Assembly: GCA_910579415.1 (NCBI GenBank)
Contig: CAJTUY010000003.1
Location: 1-29,457, forward strand
Reading direction: 5' to 3'
DNA length: 29,457 nucleotides
From: an uncultured Clostridia bacterium
Lineage (GTDB): Bacteria > Bacillota > Clostridia > UBA1381
This document shows positions 17,746 to 24,783 of the stretch, in pieces; the stretch's first letter is position 1; the number at the start of each line of letters is the position of its first letter. The notes beneath the pieces were generated by a model. That model was not told the DNA's origin. It worked only from the letters and a program-made list of their open reading frames with translations, and did not search any database. Made by a program: the position numbers and the translations under genes.

Positions 17746-19866
17746 ATGGACTTTATTTTAACGGAAACAGAATTTAACAAAGATAATATCGCATGGAACG
17801 GTAACCGTTTTCTTATCGGCAACGGATATTTCGGCATACGCGGAACGCTTGAGGAATATACGAAAAAGCAGATGTGCGCCGTAAATATGGCAGGCATTTA
17901 CGACCGCGTGAGAGACTCGTGGCGCGAGTCCGTAAATGCGCCCAATCCCATATATACATATGTAAAAGTCAATGGTAAAGCATACACCTTGCCCGATGAA
18001 AAACCCAAATTTCATCAGCAGGAGCTTGATTTTAGATACGGCATACATTGCCGCGTTACGCGCTGGAAAACAGAACACGGGGATATTACGGTAATATGCG
18101 AGAGATTTGCAAGCATAGCGCGTCAGCATATTATAGCTATGAAATATACGTTTTCAGCCGATTTTGACTGTGAAGCGGAAATCGTAACAGGTATAGACGG
18201 AGATGTGTGGGACATCAACGGTCCGCATTTTGTAAAGATGCAGATGGGCAGCAAGGACGGAATTGATTATGTTACGGGAATAACAGGCGAAAAGAATATA
18301 TCCGTAACAGCAAAGGAATACATACGGACAGATTTCCAAGCGGAGCAGACTAACCGGAATACCGATAAATCAATATTCCGTCATATTAAATTCAATGCTA
18401 AAGCCGATAAGGAATATACCTTTGAAAAAATTGCAGAGATAACAACCTCTGCTGATGATTTCAGCGCAAATGGCAGGATTGAAGAATTAAGCTATAGGGA
18501 ATTAAAAGACGAGCATAAAGCTGAGTGGGATAAAATATGGGATATATCAGAAATTCATATTGACGGAGATGATGAAGCGGAATATGCGCTTAATTATTCT
18601 ATCTATCATCTTAACTGCATAGCTCCGAGAAATATGCAGGGAAAATCTATCCCTGCAAGAGGACTGTCAGGACAGGTGTATAAGGGTGCGGTATTCTGGG
18701 ACACGGAAATGTTTATGATAGACTATTATATACATACCGCTCCCGAAGTCGCCAAAACACTCTTGCAGTACAGAATTGACACCATAGACGGAGCAAGAAC
18801 AAAAGCAAAGGAATACAATCTTGACGGAGCGTATTACGCATGGGAAAGTCAGGAGGGCGGCTATGAGGGCTGCTCTGATTATAATGTAACAGATGTATTC
18901 ACAAACCGTCCTATGAGGACGCATTTTCGTGATAAGCAGTACCACGTTTCAGCTGCTATTGTCTACGGACTTATGAAGTACATAAACGAAACAGGCGATT
19001 ATGATATTTTAAACGAGGGCGCAATGGAAATGGTGATTGAATGCGCTAAATTCTACCGCTCACTGCTGTTGAAAAAGGCAGATAAGCCGTATTATGAAAT
19101 CCATGACGCTGTCGGGCCTGATGAATATCACGAGAGAGTAAACAATAACGCATATACGAATCGAATGGCGAAGTTTGTGTTTGACACAGCTCTTGAATTG
19201 TCGGAAAAATGTCCGATAGAAAGCGAATTAAAGGAAAGGCTAAAGGATTCATCAAAGAATATTCTGATAAAAGAACAAAACGCAAGCGGCATAATAGAGC
19301 AGTTTGACGGATATTTCAAGCTGGAGGACGCAAGTGTTGACACAGTGCGGTCAAGGCTTATAAACCCAAAGGAATATTGGGGCGGCGCATACGGAGTTGC
19401 GGCAGATACGCAGGTAATAAAGCAGGCGGACGTTGTGGCAATGCTAAGTATGTTCAAGGATGATTATACCAAAGAGATAATGGCAAAAAATTTAAAATAC
19501 TATGAACCGCGCACCGAACACGGTTCGTCACTGTCAGCGTGTATGTATTCACTGCTGGCGTGCTATACTGATAATCCGGAAATTGCATACCCGATGTTTA
19601 TGAAGTCTGTAAAGGCTGATTTAACAAAAGGCGGCAAGGAATGGGCAGGCTCAATATATATAGGCGGAACACACCCCGCAAGCGCAGGAGGCGCATGGAT
19701 AGCGGCGGTTAAAGGCTTTGCAGGCGTAAGCGAGGAAAACGGACACCTTGTATGCAGACCGAACCTTCCTGAAAAATGGAATGGTATGACTTTTAAGCTG
19801 ATATATAAAGGCAAAAAATATTTAGTTGAGATACAAGACGGAAACGGAGCAATTTCAATAATATAA
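17746..19866 (+). CDS. GH65 disaccharide phosphorylase (maltose/kojibiose/nigerose type)
   Basis: The 706-residue cytoplasmic enzyme splits an alpha-glucoside with phosphate to beta-glucose-1-phosphate and a sugar. Seen in order are an N-terminal beta-sandwich (WNGNRFLIGNGYFGIRG), the barrel start (GAVFWDTEMFM), DGAYYAWESQEG, and the general acid Glu460 in VGPDEYHERVNNNAYTN. Then comes the phosphate-site HGSSLSACMYS and a small C-terminal beta-domain (GGAWIAAVKGFAGV). It is somewhat shorter than typical maltose phosphorylases (about 750). Which glucoside it uses (maltose, kojibiose, nigerose, trehalose or another) cannot be told by eye. The gene is coupled to pgmB, and a ROK kinase gene follows to capture released glucose. 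Confidence 0.9.
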   Translation: MDFILTETEFNKDNIAWNGNRFLIGNGYFGIRGTLEEYTKKQMCAVNMAGIYDRVRDSWRESVNAPNPIYTYVKVNGKAYTLPDEKPKFHQQELDFRYGIHCRVTRWKTEHGDITVICERFASIARQHIIAMKYTFSADFDCEAEIVTGIDGDVWDINGPHFVKMQMGSKDGIDYVTGITGEKNISVTAKEYIRTDFQAEQTNRNTDKSIFRHIKFNAKADKEYTFEKIAEITTSADDFSANGRIEELSYRELKDEHKAEWDKIWDISEIHIDGDDEAEYALNYSIYHLNCIAPRNMQGKSIPARGLSGQVYKGAVFWDTEMFMIDYYIHTAPEVAKTLLQYRIDTIDGARTKAKEYNLDGAYYAWESQEGGYEGCSDYNVTDVFTNRPMRTHFRDKQYHVSAAIVYGLMKYINETGDYDILNEGAMEMVIECAKFYRSLLLKKADKPYYEIHDAVGPDEYHERVNNNAYTNRMAKFVFDTALELSEKCPIESELKERLKDSSKNILIKEQNASGIIEQFDGYFKLEDASVDTVRSRLINPKEYWGGAYGVAADTQVIKQADVVAMLSMFKDDYTKEIMAKNLKYYEPRTEHGSSLSACMYSLLACYTDNPEIAYPMFMKSVKADLTKGGKEWAGSIYIGGTHPASAGGAWIAAVKGFAGVSEENGHLVCRPNLPEKWNGMTFKLIYKGKKYLVEIQDGNGAISII

Positions 19867-20057
19867 TAAAAATATAATATATCGTTCATCTCAGAATATA
19901 CGGCAACTTGTTACCCCAATAAGACCCTCTCTCCCTCTTATTATATGCGTTGCATAGCAACAGCAAAAACAATGAGGGGCTCGATGTCCTGAGTTGTTTT
20001 CTTAAATACCGTGTATTCTGTGATGAGCGATATATTTATATTAGGAGTGAAAATAAA
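19867..20057. other. Intergenic region between GH65 and ROK kinase genes
   Basis: 191 bases with no gene. A pyrimidine-rich segment is flanked by AATAAGA (19918-19924) and TCTTATT (19936-19942), a weak possible hairpin. A small GTTGC-ATA-GCAAC hairpin follows. I see no consensus promoter, so the ROK gene may be read through or have a weak promoter of its own. Confidence 0.4.
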
Positions 20058-20999
20058 GTGTATATAGGAATAGATTTAGGCGGCACAAATATTGCCGCAG
20101 GTGTAGTAGATGAAACAGGACGTATCATATACAAGTCATCAGTTCCGACATTAGCACAAAGACCTGTTGAGGAAATAGTTGAAGATATGGCGAATTTGTG
20201 TATTGACGTAGTAAATGGTGCAGACCGTCAAATATCAGAAATTAAGTCTATTGGAATCGGCTGTCTGGGAACAGTGGATAATAAAAACGGAATAGTCGCG
20301 TATGCGTGCAATATCCGTATGAAAAATACGGAATTGGGCGCAATGCTGGAAAAGAAGCTCGGTAAACCTGTAAACTTAGAAAATGACGCGAATGCGGCGG
20401 CATTAGGCGAATATGCCGTAAACGGTGACAATGCCGACAGCTTTGTACTGATTACGCTTGGAACAGGCGTAGGTGGCGGAGTCATTATAGACGGAAAGCC
20501 ATACCGAGGCTTTAACTGTGCAGGCGGTGAGCTTGGACATATCATAATCAATGCCGATGGAGAAGAACAATGTTCCTGCGGAAATAAAGGCTGCTGGGAA
20601 GCGTATGCGTCTGTTACGGCTTTAATACGGCAGACAAAACAAGCAATGCAGTCTGACAGTAACTCTATGATGCACAAATGGGTACAAGAGAACGGCGAGG
20701 TATCAGGAAGAACAGCTTTTGATTGTGCCAAGAAAGGTGATGAGGCAGCTACGGCAGTAGTAGAGCAGTATATTCGATATGTAGGAATGGGATTGATTTC
20801 TATACTGAATATATTTCAGCCGAGTAAAATCCTGATTGGCGGCGGCATATCCAAAGAGGGAGATTATCTGCTCAACCCACTCAGGAAGTATGTCTATGCA
20901 GGCGATTATAACAAGTACCGAGAGAAAACAAAAATAGAAGCTGCTACGCTGTTTAATGATGCAGGAATTATCGGTGCGGCATTGAGCGCACGAATATGA
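20058..20999 (+). CDS. glcK: ROK-family glucokinase
   Basis: The 313-residue protein phosphorylates glucose with ATP. The GTG at 20058 is chosen because it follows TAGGAGTG at the right distance and begins the conserved VYIGIDLGGTNIAAG phosphate loop. A longer in-frame ORF from 19950 has no such support. LENDANAAALGEY holds the catalytic Asp, ITLGTGVGGGVI the second ATP-binding segment, and GGELGHIIINADGEEQCSCG with NKGCWEAYAS the ROK zinc site (His plus three Cys). The sequence has no N-terminal DNA-binding domain, so it is a kinase and not a NagC/XylR-type repressor. Specificity for glucose is inferred from family and context; another hexose is possible. Confidence 0.88.
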   Translation: MYIGIDLGGTNIAAGVVDETGRIIYKSSVPTLAQRPVEEIVEDMANLCIDVVNGADRQISEIKSIGIGCLGTVDNKNGIVAYACNIRMKNTELGAMLEKKLGKPVNLENDANAAALGEYAVNGDNADSFVLITLGTGVGGGVIIDGKPYRGFNCAGGELGHIIINADGEEQCSCGNKGCWEAYASVTALIRQTKQAMQSDSNSMMHKWVQENGEVSGRTAFDCAKKGDEAATAVVEQYIRYVGMGLISILNIFQPSKILIGGGISKEGDYLLNPLRKYVYAGDYNKYREKTKIEAATLFNDAGIIGAALSARI

Positions 21000-21034
21000 T
21001 AATACATAAGTAAAACTTTAATAAGAAATATAAT

Positions 21035-21081
21035 GCGCATTATGTAATGGAAAAACCGTTTTATAATGCGCCTTATTTTTT
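21035..21081 (+). terminator. Intrinsic terminator after the glucokinase gene
   Basis: GCGCATTAT pairs with ATAATGCGC, and the stem continues inward through TAATGG/CCGTTTT with one mismatch and two wobbles to an AAAAA loop, about 16 pairs. It is followed by CTTATTTTTTA. It marks the end of the sugar-metabolism genes and the start of the accessory region. Confidence 0.85.
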
Positions 21082-21100
21082 ATGCTCATTTTTAGTGTAA

Positions 21101-21129
21101 ATGACAAATTAAAAAAAATATTGTATAAT
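21101..21129 (+). promoter_or_regulatory. Sigma-A promoter for the tyrosine recombinase gene
   Basis: The -35 ATGACA (21101-21106) and perfect -10 TATAAT (21124-21129) are separated by exactly 17 bases, 20 bases upstream of the recombinase start codon. It lies just after the terminator, so the recombinase is an independent unit with a short leader. Confidence 0.75.
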
Positions 21130-21149
21130 GGTGACGGAGGGAATTATTG

Positions 21150-21998
21150 ATGTTACAAAAAATTAAGGAATTTGAGAGTTACCTTGTTTCGGAGGAGAAG
21201 TCAAAAGCGACAGTAATGAAGTACACTCACGATGTAACCGTCTTTGTTCAGTGGCTTAACGGACAGCAAATAAGTAAAACTGTTGTTCAGGAATATAAGC
21301 AATGGCTGGAGGACGAGCATGCTCCAAAGAGTGTAAATTCTATATTATCATCGCTGAACTCATTTTTTGAGTGGATAGACCATCCGGAATACAGAGTGAA
21401 AAGTCTTAAAATTCAGCAAAACGCATTTATTGAACCGAACCGTGAACTTACTAAAGCGGAATATAATATGCTTTTGAAAACAGCTTACAAGCAGGGCAAA
21501 ACACGCTTGTATCTTGTAATGCAGACAATTTGCGCTACCGGAATCCGTGTGTCAGAATTGACATATATAACAGTGGACGCTGTGAAAAATGGTGTTGCGA
21601 GAATTAAATGTAAGGGAAAAAATCGTGTTATTTTCATTCCTGAAAAATTAGGCAAAATGCTCTTGCGATATACTTTTACAAATGGTATTAAACAAGGTTC
21701 CGTATTTGTTACAAGAACAGGAAATCCCATTGACCGCAGTAATATTTGGTTGGAAATGAAAAAGCTATGTGAAAAAGCAGGAGTGCTTGCAAGTAAAGTG
21801 TTTCCGCACAATTTACGACATCTCTTTGGGAGAGTATATTATGAAGTATATCAGGATATATCTCGTCTTGCAGATATTCTCGGACATACAAGTATAAATA
21901 CAACTCGTATTTATACTGCTGAAAGTGGAGAAGTACATCGCAAAAGAGTTCAAAATCTTGGTTTAATACTCGACATTTGCTCTGATAATTCAACATAA
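21150..21998 (+). CDS. Tyrosine recombinase (XerC/D-like), probable DNA invertase
   Basis: The 282-residue protein has an N-terminal SAM-like core-binding domain (about 1-90) and a C-terminal catalytic domain. The catalytic set is complete: Arg133 (ATGIRVSEL), His220 and Arg223 (PHNLRHLFG), His246 (ILGHTS) and Tyr255 (TTRIYT). A Lys in IKCKGKNR fits the beta-hairpin lysine. GGAGGG lies 8 bases before the ATG at 21150, which is preferred over the adjacent TTG at 21147. The stop codon lies inside the first of two inverted 21-bp repeats that enclose a promoter, so this protein is the obvious candidate for inverting that segment. Integration of a mobile element is the alternative role. Confidence 0.88.
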   Translation: MLQKIKEFESYLVSEEKSKATVMKYTHDVTVFVQWLNGQQISKTVVQEYKQWLEDEHAPKSVNSILSSLNSFFEWIDHPEYRVKSLKIQQNAFIEPNRELTKAEYNMLLKTAYKQGKTRLYLVMQTICATGIRVSELTYITVDAVKNGVARIKCKGKNRVIFIPEKLGKMLLRYTFTNGIKQGSVFVTRTGNPIDRSNIWLEMKKLCEKAGVLASKVFPHNLRHLFGRVYYEVYQDISRLADILGHTSINTTRIYTAESGEVHRKRVQNLGLILDICSDNST

Positions 21999-22012
21999 TA
22001 TTGATTATGTTG
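21991..22012 (+). repeat. Left inverted repeat (IRL) of a putative invertible segment
   Basis: The site consists of arms CAACATAAT and ATTATGTTG around ATTG. An inverted copy lies at 22141-22162, identical over 21 bp. Each copy is itself a pair of inverted arms around an asymmetric core, the form expected for a tyrosine-recombinase crossover site. It overlaps the stop codon of the upstream recombinase gene. It could also form a hairpin in mRNA, but no T-run follows. Confidence 0.8.
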
Positions 22013-22140
22013 AAGATTATATCATTGTAAAATAAGATTGTCAATAATTTCCATTAAAAAATGCACAAAAATCGTATGTCAATATAGTATATAAAATGTA
22101 TATATCAGACAATATTCTGCTTCATTAACAGTATTTTTCA
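22013..22140. mobile_element. Putative invertible DNA segment carrying a promoter
   Basis: 128 bases of very AT-rich, non-coding DNA lie between two inverted 21-bp sites, directly beside a tyrosine recombinase gene. The segment contains a consensus sigma-A promoter near its left end, on the minus strand. In the present orientation the promoter fires left, antisense to the recombinase; after inversion it would fire right, out of the right-hand repeat. I saw no comparably good rightward promoter in the segment as given. Confidence 0.75.
22016..22044 (-). promoter_or_regulatory. Consensus sigma-A promoter inside the invertible segment
   Basis: On the minus strand, -35 TTGACA (22044-22039) is followed by a 17-base spacer and -10 TATAAT (22021-22016). 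Both hexamers are perfect. The predicted start falls at about 22009, within the left inverted repeat, which is the usual arrangement in phase-variable promoter switches. Confidence 0.8.
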
Positions 22141-22162
22141 TAACATAATCAATATTATGTTG
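22141..22162 (-). repeat. Right inverted repeat (IRR) of a putative invertible segment
   Basis: This is the reverse complement of the site at 21991-22012 over 21 bp (AACATAAT-CAAT-ATTATGTTG as read on the + strand). Similarity stops on both sides, so the repeats are short sites and not ends of duplicated elements. Confidence 0.8.
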
Positions 22163-22241
22163 TAAGCACGGATTTTGTCGCAATATAAGATGTAAATCAA
22201 AGAGTCAAAATTGATATTCTCTTTATTTTCAGACAACTTGG

Positions 22242-22273
22242 CGACATAGCAAATGTTGTGTCGTCTTATTTTT
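22242..22273 (+). terminator. Probable intrinsic terminator downstream of the promoter switch
   Basis: CGACATAGC pairs with GTTGTGTCG (9 pairs, two G-U) around AAAT, followed by TCTTATTTTT. It lies about 80 bases beyond the right inverted repeat. A transcript from the flipped promoter would therefore be a short RNA unless termination is relieved. Confidence 0.55.
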
Positions 22274-22319
22274 GCGCTCAAAATTGAATTTCAATATCTT
22301 ATTGTTATAAAACGGCATT

Positions 22320-22800
22320 TTGAACATACCCCTGTTTATTTTTTCAGTCCGCGCGGAGCGTGTTGCCGTTTTCGCGCTCCACGCAGACAATATTGTCTTT
22401 CTGTTAAAGCACATTTTCAAAATGTGCTTTAACAGGCGGACAACGCCTGATTTACAATGTTTTGTTACAAAGAAAGCGCGGAAGATAACGCCGACGCAGT
22501 ATAAAGAGCAAACGGATACATTCCGATATTGACGAGCCTTTGACAAGATGCGCCAAGACACTGTATGGCTTCTACCTATACCTATGGTATATCATAATGA
22601 CACATACAGCCGAGCGGGAAACATCTATTGTCTAAATCAAACAGCAATTTGAACGGCGACAACTCAATATCGGGATAATGATACTTCTGCCAAGTCGAAC
22701 TTGAGCGTTAAGAGCGTCGCACGTCAGATGGCAGTCCGGGCGTATGCCGGGAAGGTGAAATTCCTATGGAGCGGTCTTGCAAACCGCCGCCTGTTATTGC
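22320..22800. other. Highly structured non-coding region, possible large ncRNA or decayed ribozyme
   Basis: No credible gene is seen on either strand, yet the DNA is full of inverted repeats. Present are GGAGCG/CGCTCC around 22355-22382, the palindrome AGACAATATTGTCT (22385-22398), a 17-bp perfect inverted repeat (22401-22435), CTGTATG (22561-22567) with CATACAG (22603-22609) enclosing ATACC-TAT-GGTAT, a GCGAC…GTCGC closure with nested AACTCAA/TTGAG (about 22655-22720), and GCGGT-CTTGCAA-ACCGC near 22772. It is also more GC-rich than the flanks. It could be a structured RNA linked to the downstream serine recombinase, a group II intron remnant (no reverse transcriptase is present), or a MITE cluster. 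The strand is undecided. Confidence 0.45.
22401..22435. repeat. 35-bp perfect inverted repeat
   Basis: CTGTTAAAGCACATTTT and its exact reverse complement are separated by a single C. The hairpin has no T-tract on either side. A 14-bp palindrome lies 2 bases upstream. Confidence 0.7.
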
Positions 22801-22849
22801 TTATACAAAATTTATAGTAGAAAATAACAATTAGATATTAACTGCTATT

Positions 22850-22893
22850 TTGTACTATAAATAGAATAGTACAACTTATAAATTTCATAAGTT
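22850..22893. repeat. Two adjacent inverted repeats upstream of the serine recombinase unit
   Basis: TTGTACTAT (22850-22858) is mirrored by ATAGTACAA (22866-22874) with a 7-base spacer. It shares its last bases with AACTTAT…ATAAGTT (22873-22893). They could be an operator, or an arm-type or attachment site for the large serine recombinase. No T-run follows immediately. Confidence 0.5.
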
Positions 22894-22910
22894 TTACTGA
22901 GGTGAGAGAA

Positions 22911-23033
22911 TTGCAAAATATTACTATTGACGTTATTCATTACAACAGAAAAAAAGAGAAAATTGATATACAATCTGATTATAGCCAAAGAAAAATAAAA
23001 GAAGCGGTTTTTTATATTATAAATAAAATTTAA
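22911..23033 (+). CDS. Small ORF (40 aa) upstream of the serine recombinase
   Basis: A TTG start follows GAGGTGAG at a suitable distance and opens a 40-residue basic, hydrophilic peptide (MQNITIDVIHYNRKKEKIDI…). It ends just before the recombinase leader. The well-placed RBS is the main support; I do not recognise the product. It could be a leader peptide or a small element-encoded protein. Confidence 0.45.
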   Translation: MQNITIDVIHYNRKKEKIDIQSDYSQRKIKEAVFYIINKI

Positions 23034-23037
23034 AGAT

Positions 23038-23117
23038 AGGACTTTTTTTGCGTTATCATATAAGATATGATATTATTCTATGTGATAATGAATGTGAAGT
23101 CCTCTTGTTAAAGGAGG
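23038..23117 (+). promoter_or_regulatory. Structured 5' leader of the serine recombinase gene with a possible RBS switch
   Basis: AGGACTT (23038-23044) can pair with AAGTCCT (23097-23103), enclosing TTATCA/TGATAA and TATCATAT-AAG-ATATGATA. Alternatively CCTCTT (23101-23106) can pair with AAGGAGG (23112-23117 region), hiding the Shine-Dalgarno. The two pairings share CCT at 23101-23103 and exclude each other, as in riboswitch-like or protein-controlled translation switches. The pairings are short, so chance is possible. Confidence 0.4.
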
Positions 23118-23127
23118 ATTATACATT

Positions 23128-24783
23128 ATGGAATATATAGCATCTGAATATAAACCTTTGAATGATATATCTATGTCAAATATGTCATTGAGAGAAATTA
23201 TAGTAGCTATTTATGTTCGTTTATCAAAAGAAGATTTAGACAGCGGGGAGCGTGAGAGTGAGTCAATTCAAAACCAAAAAGCAATGCTTTTGAATTATGC
23301 GATAAACCGAGGCTGGCAGGTCTATAATATTTACTGCGATGAAGATTATAGCGGCGCTTATGCCGGAAGCGACAACGACCGTCCTGAATTTAACCGTATG
23401 ATGAATGACGCATCACAGAATAAATTTGGAATTGTTTTATGTAAAAGTCAGTCGCGATTCAGCCGTAATATGGAGGTTATTGAACAATATATACACGGTA
23501 GATTTGTCGAGTGGGGTATCAGATTTGTTAGTCTTGTTGACAATGCTGATACAGAAATCAAAGGCAATAAAAAAGCGCGTCAAATAAACAGTCTTATGAA
23601 TGAATGGTATCTGGAGGATTTATCTGAAAATATAAAATCCGTTTTCAGATACAAGATGGAACACGGAGAATTTCTTGCGGCATTTCCGCCATACGGATAT
23701 TCAAAGGACAAGAATAATAAAAATCATCTTGTTATAAATCCCAATACCGCGCCGGTTGTTAAACAAATTTTTGAATGGCACAGCGAGGGATACGGTGCGG
23801 CAAGAATAAGCCGTATGCTTAATGACCGCGGTATTCCAAATCCGAGAAAACAGCAGGAGCTTGACGGTTTGCGAAAGACATATATGTATAGTCCAAATGA
23901 AATGGGTTGTTGGAGTACAACTACCATAGGCGATATATTAAATAATCAAGTTTACTGCGGTGATGTTGTTCAGCATAAGGTCGAAAAGGTTAGCTATAAA
24001 TCAAAGGTAATAAGAAAAGTCAGCGCAGATAACAATATTATTATCAGTGATATGCACGAACCTATTATAAGCCGTAAAGTGTTTAAGGAAACACAGGAAC
24101 GCTTATCAAAGCGCAGAAAAGCAACGGGAACGGGAAAAGTACATATATTATCCGGCAAAGTATTTTGTCATTATTGCGGAAAACCAATGCAGAAAAATCA
24201 CGGAGTATCATCAAAGGCAGGACATATAGGATATTTGCGTTGCAGAGATAAGTATTCTTATGCCGCAAAAGACAGATGCCCTACACCGAATATAAGAATG
24301 GACTATATTTTAGACGCGCTGCAAATACAGCTTATCAATAAATTTAAGAATATTGCTGTTGAAAATTTAGATGAAGATTTTATAAATGAGCTTCTAAATA
24401 AGAATGACGATAAAAATGCGTTACTTTCAACTGAATTGACAAACCTAAAAAAAGAACAAGGGAAAATTGCTAACAATCAAAAAAATCTTTATAATGACCG
24501 TCTTAATGACATCATATCGGTTACAGAATACTTAAACTATAATAAAGATTTTATTGAAAGATTGGAAAAAATCGAAAAGCGTATTGCAGAAATTGAAAAG
24601 CAGTTTGTGGTAAAAGATGAAACGCAAAAACGCGCAAATGTAAAAGCAGCCTTAATGAGTTTTCTTGAAACGAAATGTATTGACAGAAAGATTATTGACC
24701 ATCTTGTAGAACGCATTGAGTTTGGAGAAATCAACAAGGAAACGGGTAATCCCACACTAAAAATATTTTGGGCGTGGGATTAA
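23128..24783 (+). CDS. Large serine recombinase (resolvase/Recombinase/zinc-ribbon family)
   Basis: The 551-residue protein has an N-terminal resolvase catalytic domain (about 29-180) with catalytic Ser33 in YVRLSKED, followed by DEDYSGAYAGSDNDRPEFNRM and KSQSRFSRNMEVIE. The Recombinase domain follows (about 190-310, PPYGYSKDKNNKNH and GAARISRMLNDRGIPNPR). Next is a zinc ribbon (FCHYCGKP…LRCRDK…DRC, about 345-390), and then a C-terminal coiled-coil. This is the architecture of integrases that insert or excise mobile elements, such as TnpX-like, phage and skin-element enzymes. The RBS AAGGAGG is well placed. The 3' end directly meets a Cys-rich reading frame that lacks a start, so the gene sits at an element boundary. 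Confidence 0.9.
   Translation: MEYIASEYKPLNDISMSNMSLREIIVAIYVRLSKEDLDSGERESESIQNQKAMLLNYAINRGWQVYNIYCDEDYSGAYAGSDNDRPEFNRMMNDASQNKFGIVLCKSQSRFSRNMEVIEQYIHGRFVEWGIRFVSLVDNADTEIKGNKKARQINSLMNEWYLEDLSENIKSVFRYKMEHGEFLAAFPPYGYSKDKNNKNHLVINPNTAPVVKQIFEWHSEGYGAARISRMLNDRGIPNPRKQQELDGLRKTYMYSPNEMGCWSTTTIGDILNNQVYCGDVVQHKVEKVSYKSKVIRKVSADNNIIISDMHEPIISRKVFKETQERLSKRRKATGTGKVHILSGKVFCHYCGKPMQKNHGVSSKAGHIGYLRCRDKYSYAAKDRCPTPNIRMDYILDALQIQLINKFKNIAVENLDEDFINELLNKNDDKNALLSTELTNLKKEQGKIANNQKNLYNDRLNDIISVTEYLNYNKDFIERLEKIEKRIAEIEKQFVVKDETQKRANVKAALMSFLETKCIDRKIIDHLVERIEFGEINKETGNPTLKIFWAWD

Noticed and set aside
19950..20057. Longer N-terminus for the ROK kinase
   Set aside because: The extra 36 residues are not family-like, and an RBS sits just before the GTG at 20058.
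20228..20731. Minus-strand ORF of 167 codons
   Set aside because: It lies wholly inside the ROK kinase gene in the opposite frame and has no recognisable motifs.
21991..22012. Hairpin as a simple terminator of the recombinase gene
   Set aside because: No T-run follows, and an exact inverted copy lies 130 bp away with a consensus promoter between them, so a recombination site explains more.
22320..22532. Plus-strand ORF of 70 codons over the same inverted repeats
   Set aside because: The TTG start has no RBS and the frame reads through the 35-bp hairpin; most likely chance.
22229..22561. Minus-strand ORF of 110 codons in the structured region
   Set aside because: It has no RBS, crosses long perfect inverted repeats and has a composition unlike a protein.
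22745..22800. Cobalamin- or FMN-riboswitch-like words (GGGAAGGTGAAATTCC, GCGGTC, CCGCC, CTGT)
   Set aside because: The 3' B12 box and the other FMN (RFN) helices are missing, and no B12 or flavin gene follows. Short matches of this kind are not enough.
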